The notes under the pieces are model-generated. The model worked only from the letters and a program-made list of their open reading frames with translations, was not told the DNA's origin and ran no database searches. Positions 1-11,417 of a DNA stretch of 34,889 nt are shown one piece after another (the stretch's first letter is position 1; the number at the start of each line of letters is the position of its first letter). Source of the DNA: Candidatus Omnitrophota bacterium. GTDB lineage: Bacteria; Omnitrophota; Gorgyraeia; Zapsychrales; Zapsychraceae. The stretch is taken from positions 58,618-93,506 of the forward strand of contig JAHFGL010000006.1 of NCBI GenBank assembly GCA_023247445.1, read 5' to 3'. Made by a program: the position numbers and the translations under genes.

Positions 1-216
1 AATCATGGATTTTGCGTCGACATTAAAAGTTTATCGAAGAATGATGTGGAGATGATTGATTTTAACTTAAATGACCAAACGCTCGAAGGCCTGCGTCATA
101 AGAAATTTCCGATTTTATCGTTTCAACATCATCCAGAAGCAGCCCCGGGCCCGCATGATGCACAGTATCTTTTTAATTATTTTTTAGACATGATGGATAA
201 GGGCAAGAAAAAATAA
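1..216 (+). CDS. carA: carbamoyl-phosphate synthase small (glutaminase) subunit, C-terminal end
   Basis: This is the 3' end of carA, cut by the window start and read in frame 1 to a TAA at 214-216. The class I glutamine amidotransferase tail is recognisable as '[13 protein letters not shown]', which carries the His and Glu of the Cys-His-Glu triad (E. coli CarA His353 and Glu355). The nucleophile Cys lies upstream of the window. CarA releases ammonia from glutamine and passes it to CarB, the first step shared by pyrimidine and arginine synthesis. The stop overlaps the carB start by one base (TAATG), so the two subunits are translationally coupled. The identification rests on the motif and on carB following directly. 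Confidence 0.93.
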   Translation, partial: NHGFCVDIKSLSKNDVEMIDFNLNDQTLEGLRHKKFPILSFQHHPEAAPGPHDAQYLFNYFLDMMDKGKKK

Positions 217-3200
217 TGCCAAAGCGAACAGACATAAAAAAGATTCTTCTCTTAGGGAGCGGCCCGATTGTAATCGGGCAGGCATGTGAGTTTGACTATT
301 CCGGAACGCAGGCCTGCAAGGCGCTTCGTGAAGAGGGATATGAAATTGTTCTCGTTAATTCCAATCCGGCAACGATCATGACTGATCCTGAGTTTGCCGA
401 TCATACGTACATTGAACCGCTGACGCCTGAATATGTGGAAGCGATTATTAAGAAAGAGCGACCCGACGCTATTTTGCCAACGCTTGGTGGACAAACCGCG
501 CTTAATTTGGCGATGAAACTTTATGAAAATAAAGTTTTACAAAAATATAATGTCAAAATGTTGGGCGCCAATTATGAGGTCATCAAGAAAGCAGAAGATC
601 GAGAATGTTTTAAAAAGATTGTTTTAAAAATTGGTCTCGATGTTCCTATTAGCGCGTTTGCTAATAATTTGGATGACGCCAAGAAAGCGGCGAAGAAAAT
701 TGGATTCCCTGTTATTATTCGACCGAGTTTTACGCTTGGCGGAACTGGCGGCGGGATTGCCAAAGATATGGCTGAGCTTGAGCGCATTGCGTCTTTGGGG
801 ATTGAAAGCAGTTTGATTAATGAGGTTATCATTGAAGAATCGATCGTCGGGTGGAAAGAATATGAACTTGAGGTGATGCGTGATAATAAAGATAATGTGG
901 TGATTGTGTGTTCGATTGAAAATTTTGATCCGATGGGGGTTCACACGGGTGACAGCATTACGGTTGCGCCTGCCCAAACATTGACGGACCGTGAATATCA
1001 AGACATGCGCGATGCGGCGCTAAAACTTATTCGTGAGATCGGCGTCGAGACGGGTGGATCCAATATTCAATTTGCCATTGATCCCAAAACTGGGCGCATG
1101 ATTGTCATCGAGATGAATCCACGTGTTTCGCGTAGTTCGGCGCTCGCGAGCAAAGCCACCGGATTTCCAATTGCCAAGTTTGCGGCAAAGCTTGCGGTTG
1201 GATACTCACTTGATGAGATTCAAAATGATATTACCAAAGTTACCCCCGCTTCGTTTGAACCTACAATTGATTATTGTGTGGTTAAGCTTCCGCGATTTAC
1301 GTTTGAAAAATTTCCAGAGGCTAAAGATATTTTAGGCATTCAAATGAAGTCCGTTGGAGAAACGATGGCGATCGGCCGCACTTTCAAAGAGGCGATGCAA
1401 AAGGGCTTGCGCGGACTTGAGATTGGTCACATTGGTTTTGATAATAAACAAGATTATAAACAGATCCCGGATGAAAAGGTTAAAACAAGGTTGGAAGAGC
1501 CCAACGCCTCACGCATTTTTTATATTAAGTATGCGCTGCAAAAGGGATGGAGCGTTGAAAAGATTGTCGAGCTGACTAAAATTGATATTTGGTTTATTGC
1601 GCAGCTAAAACAAATTCTTGATGTGGAAAAAGAATTGGTTAAAGCGATTCAGAAAACGAAAACATTGTCGGATGAGCTTTTACGTAAAGCCAAGGAATAT
1701 GGATTCAGCGACGCGCAATTGGCGCAACTGATGAAGATCAAAGAAACGGAAGTTAGGGCGCTTCGTAAGCAAAAAGGAATCGTGGCGACGTTTAAGTTGG
1801 TTGACACCTGCGCTGCTGAGTTTGAGGCGTACACACCGTATTTTTACTCGACGTATGAGAGTGAAGACGAAGCTTTGATTCAGATTGAGAAGTTTGTTAA
1901 GCGCGCCGGTACAAAAAAGAAGCGCATCATGATTTTAGGTGGCGGGCCGAATCGTATCGGTCAGGGCATTGAGTTTGATTATTGCTGCTGTCATGCGTCG
2001 TTTGCTTTAAAAGAAATGGGTTATGAGACGATCATGGTTAATTCAAATCCAGAGACGGTGTCGACGGATTATGATATCTCTGATCGATTGTATTTTGAGC
2101 CGCTTACCTTTGAAGATGTTATGAATGTCATTGATATAGAAAAGCCTGACGGAGTAATTGTTCAGTTTGGCGGACAGACGCCACTTAATTTAGCCGAGCG
2201 TTTGCATCGGGCCGGCGTGCCAATTATTGGAACGAGTGTTGAGTCGATTGATTTAGCCGAAGATCGTCAGAAATTTGCGCAGTTAATTCAGAAGCTTGAG
2301 CTTAATCAGCCGGCGAATGGTTCTGCGCGATCAGTTAAAGAAGCGGTTGATATTGCCGAGCGCATTGGTTATCCAGTTCTGGCTCGACCTTCATTTGTTC
2401 TCGGCGGACGCGCGATGAAAATTGTTTATGATCAAAAAGCTCTCTTATCATTTATCGATGAAGCAAAAGAGGTTTCACAAGGCCATCCAATTTTGATCGA
2501 TAAATTTATTGATGATGCGATGGAGGTTGATGTAGATGCAATTTCTGACGGCGACAATGCGTTTGTTGCTGGGATTATGGAACACATTGAAAACGCAGGA
2601 ATCCATTCGGGTGATTCCGCGTGTGTGTTGCCGCCACCAACAATGAGCCAATCGCTTATCGATCAGATCAAAAAACAAACATGTCAGATTGCCAAGGCGC
2701 TTAAGGTTGTCGGACTTCTTAATATTCAGTTTGCTATTAAGGGAAGTAAGATTTTTGTTTTGGAAGTTAATCCTCGTGCGTCACGCACCTCGCCATTTGT
2801 GAGCAAAGCCACAGGACTTCCTTTGGCCAAAATTGGTGCGCAGATTATGGCGGGAAAAAAGTTAAGTGATTTTAAGCTTTCGTATGATTATCTGGATCAA
2901 TTACAACATATCTCCGTCAAGGAATCAGTGTTGCCATTTTCAAAGTTCTCGGGAGTGGATATTGTCTTAGGTCCAGAGATGAAATCAACCGGCGAGGTCA
3001 TGGGCATCGGATCAACATTTGGCGAGGCCTTTGCCAAATCACAGTCGGCCGCATATCAGAATCTGCCCAAAAAAGGAAAAATATTTTTAAGCGTTAAAGA
3101 TCAAGACAAACGGGCGATTGTGTTTATTGCTAAGAAACTCGCAGATCTAAAGTTTTCAATTGTCTCAACGCCGGGCACGGCAAAAGTTTTGCGTGCCAAT

Positions 3201-3533
3201 GGTGTTCATGTCGAAGAAGTGCATCATTATGATCAAGGTAAACACAACATGGTAACGCTTATGACCTTGATTAAACGTAATGAAATTAAATTGATTGTTA
3301 ATACGCCTTCCGGTGAGGGAAGTCAATATGACATGCGCTCTATTCGAGCGGCAGCGATCTTGCACAATGTTCCGTGTATTACAACGCTACAAGGGGCATG
3401 GGCCGCGGTTAATGGGATCGAGTTTGTTAAGGGTAGTAAGGAAATTGTTGTAAAATCATTACAGGAATACTATAGTGAAATTCAACGGACAGATAGTAAA
3501 GGACAGAGTAATCCTTTGACCTTGGCTGTTTGA
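216..3533 (+). CDS. carB: carbamoyl-phosphate synthase large subunit
   Basis: A 1105-residue protein, slightly longer than E. coli CarB (1073). It has the typical duplicated layout: N-terminal half with the ATP-grasp domain that makes carboxyphosphate ('[17 protein letters not shown]'), an oligomerisation region around 400-550, a second ATP-grasp half ('[17 protein letters not shown]') that phosphorylates carbamate, and a C-terminal MGS-like allosteric domain from about 960. Repeated motifs such as '[12 protein letters not shown]' and '[11 protein letters not shown]' show both halves are intact. In well-studied enzymes the C-terminal domain binds UMP/IMP and ornithine, so pyrimidine feedback is expected. 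It is coupled to carA by a one-base overlap and followed 28 bases later by purF, probably in one operon. Confidence 0.98.
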   Translation: MPKRTDIKKILLLGSGPIVIGQACEFDYSGTQACKALREEGYEIVLVNSNPATIMTDPEFADHTYIEPLTPEYVEAIIKKERPDAILPTLGGQTALNLAMKLYENKVLQKYNVKMLGANYEVIKKAEDRECFKKIVLKIGLDVPISAFANNLDDAKKAAKKIGFPVIIRPSFTLGGTGGGIAKDMAELERIASLGIESSLINEVIIEESIVGWKEYELEVMRDNKDNVVIVCSIENFDPMGVHTGDSITVAPAQTLTDREYQDMRDAALKLIREIGVETGGSNIQFAIDPKTGRMIVIEMNPRVSRSSALASKATGFPIAKFAAKLAVGYSLDEIQNDITKVTPASFEPTIDYCVVKLPRFTFEKFPEAKDILGIQMKSVGETMAIGRTFKEAMQKGLRGLEIGHIGFDNKQDYKQIPDEKVKTRLEEPNASRIFYIKYALQKGWSVEKIVELTKIDIWFIAQLKQILDVEKELVKAIQKTKTLSDELLRKAKEYGFSDAQLAQLMKIKETEVRALRKQKGIVATFKLVDTCAAEFEAYTPYFYSTYESEDEALIQIEKFVKRAGTKKKRIMILGGGPNRIGQGIEFDYCCCHASFALKEMGYETIMVNSNPETVSTDYDISDRLYFEPLTFEDVMNVIDIEKPDGVIVQFGGQTPLNLAERLHRAGVPIIGTSVESIDLAEDRQKFAQLIQKLELNQPANGSARSVKEAVDIAERIGYPVLARPSFVLGGRAMKIVYDQKALLSFIDEAKEVSQGHPILIDKFIDDAMEVDVDAISDGDNAFVAGIMEHIENAGIHSGDSACVLPPPTMSQSLIDQIKKQTCQIAKALKVVGLLNIQFAIKGSKIFVLEVNPRASRTSPFVSKATGLPLAKIGAQIMAGKKLSDFKLSYDYLDQLQHISVKESVLPFSKFSGVDIVLGPEMKSTGEVMGIGSTFGEAFAKSQSAAYQNLPKKGKIFLSVKDQDKRAIVFIAKKLADLKFSIVSTPGTAKVLRANGVHVEEVHHYDQGKHNMVTLMTLIKRNEIKLIVNTPSGEGSQYDMRSIRAAAILHNVPCITTLQGAWAAVNGIEFVKGSKEIVVKSLQEYYSEIQRTDSKGQSNPLTLAV

Positions 3534-3561
3534 TCTTTGTCCATTTTACGAGAGGGATAAC

Positions 3562-4941
3562 ATGTGCGGCATCATTGGAGTTTCAAGTCATAAGGACGCA
3601 GCAAAGCTCGTCTATTTAGCTCTCTACGCCCTTCAGCATCGTGGAGAGGAAGCTGTTGGGATCACTTCCTACGATGGTAAAGATATTCACATCAAAAAAG
3701 AAACTGGTCTTATTGCGGATGCGTTTGATGAGCGTTCGATTGCGGAATTAAAAGGCAAAACTGCGATCGGTCATTGCCGTTATTCAACCACTGGCTCAAG
3801 CAATTTTCGCAATATTCAACCCTTTTTAGTTCGACATAAAAATCGTCCTATTGCCGTTGCGCATAATGGAAATTTGACTAACACCGAGGAGCTTTATCGA
3901 CGGCTGGAAGAAGAAGGCGCAATTTTTCAAACCACGATGGACACAGAGTTAATTGTTCATCTTTTGGCGCGATCTAAAAAGACCGATTTAAAAGAATGGT
4001 TTGTTGAGGTTTTAACACAACTTAAAGGTGCGTACTCATTAATTTTCTTAGTTGAAGATACGCTCGTTGGCGCTCGCGATCCTCAAGGGTTTCGACCGTT
4101 ATGCTTGGGAAAGATCGACGGTAATTATGTTCTGGCGAGCGAAAGCTGCGCGCTGGATTTGCTCCACGCAGAGTATGTTCGAGAGATTCAAGCTGGCGAG
4201 ATGGTTATTATTAATGGCGACAAAATTGAGTCAATCTTTTTGCCAGGGGCTAAGAAAGAAAAGAAAGCGTATTGTGTTTTTGAAAATATTTATTTTGCCC
4301 GTCCAGACAGCCATATCTTCGACGACAATGTTTATCAAGTAAGAAAACGGCTAGGCGCGCAGCTGGCGAAAGAACATCCCGCTAAGGCTGATTTTGTCAT
4401 GTCGATTCCGGATTCTGGAAATTATGCCGCGCTTGGTTTCTCACAAGAGCTTGGGCTTCCGCTGGAAGTCGGCATCATTCGTAATCATTACATTGGTCGA
4501 ACCTTTATTCAGCCCACACAGTTATTGCGTGACCTTCGCGTGAAAATTAAATTAAATCCTATTCGCGATGTATTAAAAGGGAAGAAGATTATTGTCGTCG
4601 AAGATTCTATTGTGCGTGGAACAACATCCCGCAGCCGTGTTCAAGAACTGCGCAATGCCGGCGCTAAAGAAATTCATATGCGTATCAGTTGTCCGCCGCT
4701 GAAATCACCATGTTTTTATGGGATTGATTTTCCAAGTAAGGGCGAGCTGATTGGATCAAATAAAACGATTAAAGAAATAAAGGATTTCATCGAGGTGGAT
4801 TCGCTTGGGTATTTGAGTTTAGAGGGGATGCTTTCCGTCATGAAACAGTCCGGTGATTTTTGTCACGCATGTTTCTCGGGGGAATATCCAGTTGAAATTC
4901 CAAAGACACAGAGCAAGTATCTTTTAGAAGGGGCTTGTTAA
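3562..4941 (+). CDS. purF: amidophosphoribosyltransferase, Fe-S type
   Basis: A 459-residue enzyme of the first committed purine step: PRPP + glutamine to 5-phosphoribosylamine. The Ntn-hydrolase glutaminase begins directly with Met-Cys ('MCGIIGV'), so only Met removal is needed to expose the nucleophile; there is no propeptide of the Bacillus kind. The PRPP loop is 'VVEDSIVRGTT' at 345-355. Four Cys fit the [4Fe-4S] ligands of Bacillus PurF by context and spacing: C238 ('AYCVFENIYFARPDS'), C384 ('SPCFYGIDFP'), and C434/C437 ('FCHACFSGEYP'). That makes it the oxygen-sensitive cluster form, not the E. coli type. The start has a good ribosome site (GAGAGGG, 5 bases upstream). It sits between carB and pyrG, away from other purine genes. 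Confidence 0.97.
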   Translation: MCGIIGVSSHKDAAKLVYLALYALQHRGEEAVGITSYDGKDIHIKKETGLIADAFDERSIAELKGKTAIGHCRYSTTGSSNFRNIQPFLVRHKNRPIAVAHNGNLTNTEELYRRLEEEGAIFQTTMDTELIVHLLARSKKTDLKEWFVEVLTQLKGAYSLIFLVEDTLVGARDPQGFRPLCLGKIDGNYVLASESCALDLLHAEYVREIQAGEMVIINGDKIESIFLPGAKKEKKAYCVFENIYFARPDSHIFDDNVYQVRKRLGAQLAKEHPAKADFVMSIPDSGNYAALGFSQELGLPLEVGIIRNHYIGRTFIQPTQLLRDLRVKIKLNPIRDVLKGKKIIVVEDSIVRGTTSRSRVQELRNAGAKEIHMRISCPPLKSPCFYGIDFPSKGELIGSNKTIKEIKDFIEVDSLGYLSLEGMLSVMKQSGDFCHACFSGEYPVEIPKTQSKYLLEGAC

Positions 4942-6552
<1,611 letters not shown>

Positions 6553-6558
6553 TATGTG

Positions 6559-6615
6559 CGCGGGCCCTGTCTTCTCTAAATATTTTATGGAAGACAGGAC
6601 TCGCGTAAATTTTTC
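6559..6615 (+). terminator. probable rho-independent terminator after pyrG
   Basis: Arms CCTGTCTTC (6566-6574) and GAAGACAGG (6590-6598) pair perfectly. The stem extends outward to 6559/6605 with one mismatch and one G-T pair. The loop is 15 bases and a short T run (ATTTTTC) follows. It starts 6 bases after the pyrG stop, so it most likely ends the car-purF-pyrG transcript. The long loop makes it somewhat atypical. Confidence 0.65.
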
Positions 6616-6648
6616 TGGAATATTAATTTTGTTTATTTTTTGAAATTT

Positions 6649-6729
6649 GCGCGGGTGGCGGAATGGTAGACGCGCACGTTTGAGGGGCGTGTGCCGCAAG
6701 GCATGAGGGTTCGAGTCCCTCCCCGCGCA
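6649..6729 (+). tRNA. tRNA-Leu(GAG)
   Basis: Class II cloverleaf read by eye. Acceptor arms GCGCGGG (6649-6655) and CCCGCGC (6722-6728) pair fully, with discriminator A at 6729. The anticodon stem CACGT/GCGTG encloses loop TTGAGGG, giving anticodon GAG. There is a long variable arm (TGCCGCAAGGCAT) as expected for Leu. The T arm is GAGGG-TTCGAGT-CCCTC. The 3' CCA is not encoded. It reads codons CUC and CUU. Confidence 0.93.
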
Positions 6730-6741
6730 TTAAAATTAATT

Positions 6742-7452
6742 ATGAAAAATCCAATCAAAGTCAGCGCCAGCATTCTTTGTGCTGATTTCAAAAATCTAGC
6801 TGACGAAATAAAAAAAGCTGAAGATGCCGGAGCCGATATGCTCCACGTTGATGTCATGGATGGACATTTTGTGCCGAACATCAGTATCGGACAAATTATT
6901 GTCGAAACCATTCGTCCTATCACTAAACTTCCCATCGAAGCTCATTTAATGATCGAACATCCAGGAATGTACATTGATAGTTTCATTGAGGCGGGAACGG
7001 ATATTGTTTCCATCCAGGCGGAATGTTATGGAAAGCGAAGAGAACATTGCCGGGGCGTTGGCCAATTTCCTAAAGAGGTTGATTTCATTGACGTTGATTT
7101 AGCCAAAAAAGATATTTTAAAGATTCAGAACAAAGGAAAGAAGGCGTTTATGGTGATCAATCCAGGAACGCCATTATGTTTTAGCCCATTGTTTAATATT
7201 CTTGATGGGGTTTTGATTATGTCGGTAAACCCTGGGTTTGCTAAACAAAAATTTATCAGTAGCGTTCTTTCAAAGGTTGAAGAGTTAAAGAAAGTATTTA
7301 AAGGGGATATTTCTATTGATGGTGGGGTTAATGCCGAAACCGCTCCACTCGCTGTTAAGGCGGGTGTTGATATTTTAGTGACCGCCAGCTATTTCTTTGG
7401 TTCGAACAACCCTAAAGAAACAGTTAAATACCTTAAAGGGTTAAATTCGTAA
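6742..7452 (+). CDS. rpe: ribulose-phosphate 3-epimerase (atypical, with insertion)
   Basis: A 236-residue TIM-barrel protein interconverting ribulose-5-phosphate and xylulose-5-phosphate (pentose phosphate pathway). The metal/catalytic motifs are present: 'LHVDVMDGHFVPN', 'AHLMIEHP', 'MSVNPGF' and 'SIDGGVN'. I chose the ATG at 6742 because a longer frame would start inside tRNA-Leu and adds no conserved residues. Two oddities: the segment after 'VSIQAE' carries roughly 20 extra residues (about 93-120, rich in Lys/Asp) compared with usual Rpe, and the usual phosphate-binding 'GSAIF' is 'TASYFF'. The usual 'VHAE' is 'IQAE'. It may be a true Rpe or a relative with a different sugar phosphate. 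The gene starts 12 bases after the tRNA. Confidence 0.83.
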   Translation: MKNPIKVSASILCADFKNLADEIKKAEDAGADMLHVDVMDGHFVPNISIGQIIVETIRPITKLPIEAHLMIEHPGMYIDSFIEAGTDIVSIQAECYGKRREHCRGVGQFPKEVDFIDVDLAKKDILKIQNKGKKAFMVINPGTPLCFSPLFNILDGVLIMSVNPGFAKQKFISSVLSKVEELKKVFKGDISIDGGVNAETAPLAVKAGVDILVTASYFFGSNNPKETVKYLKGLNS

Positions 7453-7493
7453 ATCTCGACAAAGAATGGTATATTTATCTTAAGGTAATCCAT

Positions 7494-7775
7494 ATGAAAC
7501 GAATTGCTTTATTTAGAAATAACGCCCAAACAGCCCTTGAGTATATGCTGCTTCTTATGACTGTCGTTGTTATTGTTATGGTTGGGTTTAAGGTGTTTCT
7601 TCCTCGGGTAACAGGGGCTTCAGGTGTTTATTTGAATAGGACTGCGTATGGTATTCAAGGAAAGCCCCCGCATTGTGGAGATCATACATGTAATGCGGCC
7701 ATTATGGAAAATCAAGAAACGTGTTGTGTTGATTGTCCTACACCGGGTTTAGCCGATATTCAATGTGCCCATTAA
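7494..7775 (+). CDS. small pilin-like (class III leader) Cys-rich protein
   Basis: A 93-residue protein. Residues 1-9 are basic (MKRIALFRN), then 'AQTALEY' at 11-17 precedes a long hydrophobic helix (18-36). This is the layout of class III / type IV-pilin-like leaders, where a peptidase cuts ahead of the Q/A segment and the Glu near +5 is conserved. The remainder is short and has six Cys at 61, 66, 77, 78, 81 and 91, in a pattern like the 'CGDxxCN..E.C..CPxDC' motif seen in exported proteins of archaea and some candidate phyla. It is probably an envelope or pseudopilus-like subunit; no assembly genes lie nearby. Its TAA overlaps the stop of the convergent response regulator gene in a shared TTAA. 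Confidence 0.72.
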   Translation: MKRIALFRNNAQTALEYMLLLMTVVVIVMVGFKVFLPRVTGASGVYLNRTAYGIQGKPPHCGDHTCNAAIMENQETCCVDCPTPGLADIQCAH

Positions 7776-8701
7776 CATTTTCTTTTATCTCGAACAAAGT
7801 TACTCTTCTCAAAACTCTTTGCATATTTCTTTAGTTCGGCCCCAATCTCCCCAATTTGCGCCACATGTGTAATGGGGTGATTGACGGTGCTAACGATACC
7901 AATTGAAATCGACAATAACCCAAATCTTTGTTCTTTGCCTTGACGATCTTGGCTTAGAATAAATCCAGCCTTGCGATCTTCTTCGTTATAAAAGTCGAGC
8001 ACCCTTTGATTGAAATCATCAATAATCTTTTGACAGATTTCATCAACATCTTTGTCTTCAGCAACAAAAACAAAATCGTCTCCACCAATATGTCCAACGA
8101 AGGACTCAGATCCAGATTTATCGCGGACATCTTTAATAAGAATTCTCGCGGTTTCTCGAATCACTTGATCGCCGTGTTCAAACCCATACTTATCATTATA
8201 GGCTTTAAATTTATCAAGATCAGCGTATCCAACGGCGAAAGACTTTTTTGTATCAATGCATCTTTGTAATTCTTCCATGATGGATGTGTTGCCGGGAAGA
8301 TGAGTAAGGGGATTAGCATCAAGACTTCGGGTTGTTCGTCGTAAAATCATTTTGATACGGGCCAAAAGTTCATCCGGGGCAAACGGCTTAACAATGTAAT
8401 CATCAACACCCGCTTCAATTCCACCGATTTTATCTTGAACTTCTCCTTTACCAGTGAGCATAATAATTGGAATGTGTCGTAAGAGAATATCTTTCTTAAG
8501 GGTTTTGCAAAATTCTCGTCCATTCATGACAGGCATCATATAGTCGCAGACAATAAGATCTGGTAGTTTTTGTTGCACCATTTGTACGCCTTCCGCGCCA
8601 TTATTGGCTTGAATGACTTCATAAAACTCGGACAGGGTTAATTTTAAAACATCCAAAATATCTGGATCATCATCAACGGTAAGAATCTTTTCTTTTCTCA
8701 T
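7772..8701 (-). CDS. response regulator with GGDEF (diguanylate cyclase-like) domain
   Basis: 309 residues. A receiver domain (1-120) has the acidic pocket 'DDD' at 10-12, phosphoacceptor D53 ('VCDYMMP') and K105 ('IVKPF'). A GGDEF-family domain (about 128-300) starts with 'LTHLPGN', contains 'DLDKFKAYNDKYG' (161-173) for metal and guanine binding, and has the signature 'GGDDF' at 206-210 in place of GG[D/E]EF. No RxxD inhibitory site lies five residues before the signature. GGDDF variants with an LPGN start occur in many bacterial regulators, and activity cannot be decided from sequence. It is a PleD-like output for the kinase immediately upstream (9-base gap), likely making cyclic di-GMP when phosphorylated. 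Third gene of the FIST-kinase-regulator operon. Confidence 0.9.
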   Translation of the reverse strand: MRKEKILTVDDDPDILDVLKLTLSEFYEVIQANNGAEGVQMVQQKLPDLIVCDYMMPVMNGREFCKTLKKDILLRHIPIIMLTGKGEVQDKIGGIEAGVDDYIVKPFAPDELLARIKMILRRTTRSLDANPLTHLPGNTSIMEELQRCIDTKKSFAVGYADLDKFKAYNDKYGFEHGDQVIRETARILIKDVRDKSGSESFVGHIGGDDFVFVAEDKDVDEICQKIIDDFNQRVLDFYNEEDRKAGFILSQDRQGKEQRFGLLSISIGIVSTVNHPITHVAQIGEIGAELKKYAKSFEKSNFVRDKRKC

Positions 8702-8710
8702 AACAAACCT

Positions 8711-10210
8711 TTACGATTTTTTTACTGCTTCTGTTGGCAAAGTGAAGTGAAAGGTGGTTCCTGTTCCCAGTTTACTGGTCACCCAAATCTTTCCTTTATG
8801 AGCCTCAACGATTTTCTTTGCCAAGGATAGTCCAAGCCCCGTGCCCTTAACATTTTGATTAATCTCGTTGTCGACACGATAAAATTCATCAAACAATCTT
8901 TGTAAATCTTTTTCGTTGATACCAATACCTGTGTCGGAGACGGCAACATCGATCATCCCATCATTTTGCTTGGCGGCAACACTGATAGTTCCATTAATGG
9001 GGGTAAATTTAATGGCATTACTAACAAGATTGATAAAAACTCGTTCAACTTGGCTGCTATCAACAAAAGCAGGCGCAATATTTGAATCAATTTTTGCGGC
9101 CCATTGTATATTTTTATCACGCATCTGCGGTGTTAAAAGGTCATGAACATTTTCAACCATGTTTGCGACATTATGAGCGCTCATCTGCATTTCAGCCTTG
9201 CCTGACTCTATCCTGGCGATATCTAAAAGATCATTGATGAGCTTGACCAAGTTGTCCGAATGATGATTGATTTTTTCAAGACGCTTTTTTACTTCCTCTG
9301 GCACCGCGCCTAGCTTGTCTGTCATAAGAATGGAAGCATATCCTTTAATCGATGTTAGTGGTGTACGAAGTTCGTGTGAGACGGCTGAGATAAATTCTGA
9401 TTTCATTTTGCTAATATTTTGAACGTCCTCTAGAGCGTTCGCCAATTCTCTGGTTCGATCTTGAACTTTTAACTCCAAGGCTTGGCTGGAACGAAAAACT
9501 TGTTCGAAAAGTCGCGCATTTTCCAGAGATTGACCAATTTGATTAGCCAAGATAGAAATGACTTCTTCATCACCAACAGTGACGGTTAACGTATCTGATT
9601 GATTGCCGACGAAGAAAATGCCAATAGTTCCATTTTGCGTTAGAATCGGAGAGATAACAAAATGATCAACGTTGAAAAGATCAATAATCGTTTCTTTTTT
9701 TTGTTTGGCGATTTGAGCAGAAGAAAGGGTTTGGCCTTCCTTGAGATCTTTGACAATCGCATTGTTTGTCTCCAGCTGAGCCATAATGGCTGATACTTCT
9801 TTAGGGGTAAAGCCAACGACAACTTTTTCATTGAGAGTTTTCTTGTCATCGTAAACAAGAACCAGATTCTTCTCAAAATTTAAATCAACGATTAAGGATT
9901 GTTGCAGGCGCTCAAAGATTTCATTTTCATCAAGAGTTGTGCTAATTAAACGCGAGGCTTTTTGAAGCGCATCTAATCCAGCCAAACGTTTATCCAATTC
10001 TTCTTGGGCCTTGTTGAGTTCAAGATCTGTTTTAACGATCAGCTTCGCTTGTTGATCGAGTTCGTTAAATGAGCCTTTCATTTTGTTTAAGGCGGCCTGT
10101 AATTCTTTGATCTTATCGGTTTTTGTAATTAACCAAAATATAACAATGGCGATGATTGTTAAAAAGAACAATCCAAAAACTAGAATAAATTGAGGAAGGG
10201 ATGTTTCCAT
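8711..10210 (-). CDS. membrane sensor histidine kinase with GAF domain
   Basis: 499 residues. One N-terminal membrane helix (about 8-29) with almost no periplasmic part is followed by a coiled coil (33-80), a GAF-like sensor domain (about 80-235), a second coiled coil (240-268), HisKA with the phosphorylated H279 in 'SAVSHELRTPLTSIKG', and HATPase_c with N box 'NLVSNAIKFTP', G1 'DTGIGI' and G2 'GTGLGLSLAKKI'. All catalytic boxes are intact. Sensing is probably cytoplasmic, through the GAF domain or the FIST protein encoded one base upstream. The cognate partner is almost certainly the REC-GGDEF protein downstream. PhoR/KinB-like in its kinase core. Confidence 0.95.
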   Translation of the reverse strand: METSLPQFILVFGLFFLTIIAIVIFWLITKTDKIKELQAALNKMKGSFNELDQQAKLIVKTDLELNKAQEELDKRLAGLDALQKASRLISTTLDENEIFERLQQSLIVDLNFEKNLVLVYDDKKTLNEKVVVGFTPKEVSAIMAQLETNNAIVKDLKEGQTLSSAQIAKQKKETIIDLFNVDHFVISPILTQNGTIGIFFVGNQSDTLTVTVGDEEVISILANQIGQSLENARLFEQVFRSSQALELKVQDRTRELANALEDVQNISKMKSEFISAVSHELRTPLTSIKGYASILMTDKLGAVPEEVKKRLEKINHHSDNLVKLINDLLDIARIESGKAEMQMSAHNVANMVENVHDLLTPQMRDKNIQWAAKIDSNIAPAFVDSSQVERVFINLVSNAIKFTPINGTISVAAKQNDGMIDVAVSDTGIGINEKDLQRLFDEFYRVDNEINQNVKGTGLGLSLAKKIVEAHKGKIWVTSKLGTGTTFHFTLPTEAVKKS

Positions 10211-10211
10211 A

Positions 10212-11402
10212 TTAACTTAGAGCTAGGACCACAATGCTTTGGTTTTGAAAAAATGGTTTTTTAATTCTCTCAACAGCTTGAAAAGGAAAAACTTGGCCGT
10301 TGGAATACATTCCTATAATAGGGATTTTTGGTCCAAAAACTTCTCTGATCTTTTGGATTTCTGAGGAAGCCATGCGCCCCAACAATTTTAAACGCGCCAT
10401 ACCTTCTAAAACAATAATTAATTTGGCTTCTTTTCCAGATAAGTTTTGATGCGCTTCTTCTGCAGCTTCAGTGGCAGCTTGTTTACAGGCGTCTTTATTA
10501 CCGATCATAATGTGAACCTCGGCCTCCTCGGGGACGTCTCCTTGACATACGATACTCCCGTCAGGACGAATGTCAATAGCATTTCTTAACAAATACTCTT
10601 GGCTGCGCTCGATATAAATGCCAAGCGGATAAAGAATTGACATTCGGCCTAAATGGTGGGCGCGCAATTCTTCGACTTCTTGACCAAAATACTCTTCATA
10701 AATGCTAGAGGCTTTTTTGCCATCGATTGTTCGTATAATATTACCTTCCACCTTGTTAATGATGCGAGGTTTTCCCAGCGGCCGCCATCCATGGCGACCC
10801 CCAATGCCAACGCCAGTATGTCCACCGAGGACAACGCCAACAGCGGAACGTTTTAATATTTGATCTTGGAAAATTTGAAATGAATTTCGATAATGAAAAT
10901 CATCTGAGCTGCCGGCACTGACAATGGGGAAGAGGCTTCCAAGAACTTCTTGAAGACCACGTAAGAACAAAGAGTTATTAGCTGTATGACTATCAATAAA
11001 ATAGAGAAATACTTGGCGGGCCATTTTTCCAAAATCAGCAATTGAGTTGCCGCCCAAAAGCATTCCTTCTTCACGAATGGTAATGTCTTCGATATTTTGG
11101 ATAGAGCCAATGCCAAACTTGATGGTATCTGAGGTTATGGTCAAAATGGCAATGCCCCGCGTTTCTATCGAATCAGCTAAAATGATTCCAGCCGTCGATG
11201 TCCCAATGACTTTTGATTTACTTAAAATACGATTGATGATAGGAAGCGTGATTTTGGGGTCATAGTGGATGGTGCTTAAGACAAGAACAAAGTCAATCCG
11301 ATCTTGATTTAGTTGGGTTTTTGCTGCAAAGGCAGCATTGCGGGCGGCTATTTCGTTATCTATTTCTTGGCTAAAGCCGATGCCAATGTGGGTTGTGGCC
11401 AT
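10212..11402 (-). CDS. FIST domain sensory protein
   Basis: 396 residues resembling FIST_N (about 30-210) plus FIST_C (about 230-390). FIST_C is suggested by the ending 'IPIIGMYSNGQVFPF...NQSIVVLALS'. FIST proteins are predicted cytoplasmic small-ligand sensors, often encoded with histidine kinases or GGDEF proteins, which fits this operon. A longer frame to 11552 exists, but its extra 50 residues come from an imperfect palindrome. I chose the ATG at 11402 because it has AAGGA about 6 bases upstream and the family similarity begins there. Only one base separates its stop from the kinase start, so the two are co-translated. The ligand is unknown; amino-acid-like ligands were proposed for the family. 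Confidence 0.85.
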   Translation of the reverse strand: MATTHIGIGFSQEIDNEIAARNAAFAAKTQLNQDRIDFVLVLSTIHYDPKITLPIINRILSKSKVIGTSTAGIILADSIETRGIAILTITSDTIKFGIGSIQNIEDITIREEGMLLGGNSIADFGKMARQVFLYFIDSHTANNSLFLRGLQEVLGSLFPIVSAGSSDDFHYRNSFQIFQDQILKRSAVGVVLGGHTGVGIGGRHGWRPLGKPRIINKVEGNIIRTIDGKKASSIYEEYFGQEVEELRAHHLGRMSILYPLGIYIERSQEYLLRNAIDIRPDGSIVCQGDVPEEAEVHIMIGNKDACKQAATEAAEEAHQNLSGKEAKLIIVLEGMARLKLLGRMASSEIQKIREVFGPKIPIIGMYSNGQVFPFQAVERIKKPFFQNQSIVVLALS

Positions 11403-11417
11403 CAATTTCCTTACGTT

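Noticed and set aside
6691-6741. N-terminal extension of rpe
   Set aside because: The extra codons are the 3' half of tRNA-Leu; epimerase similarity starts at the ATG at 6742.
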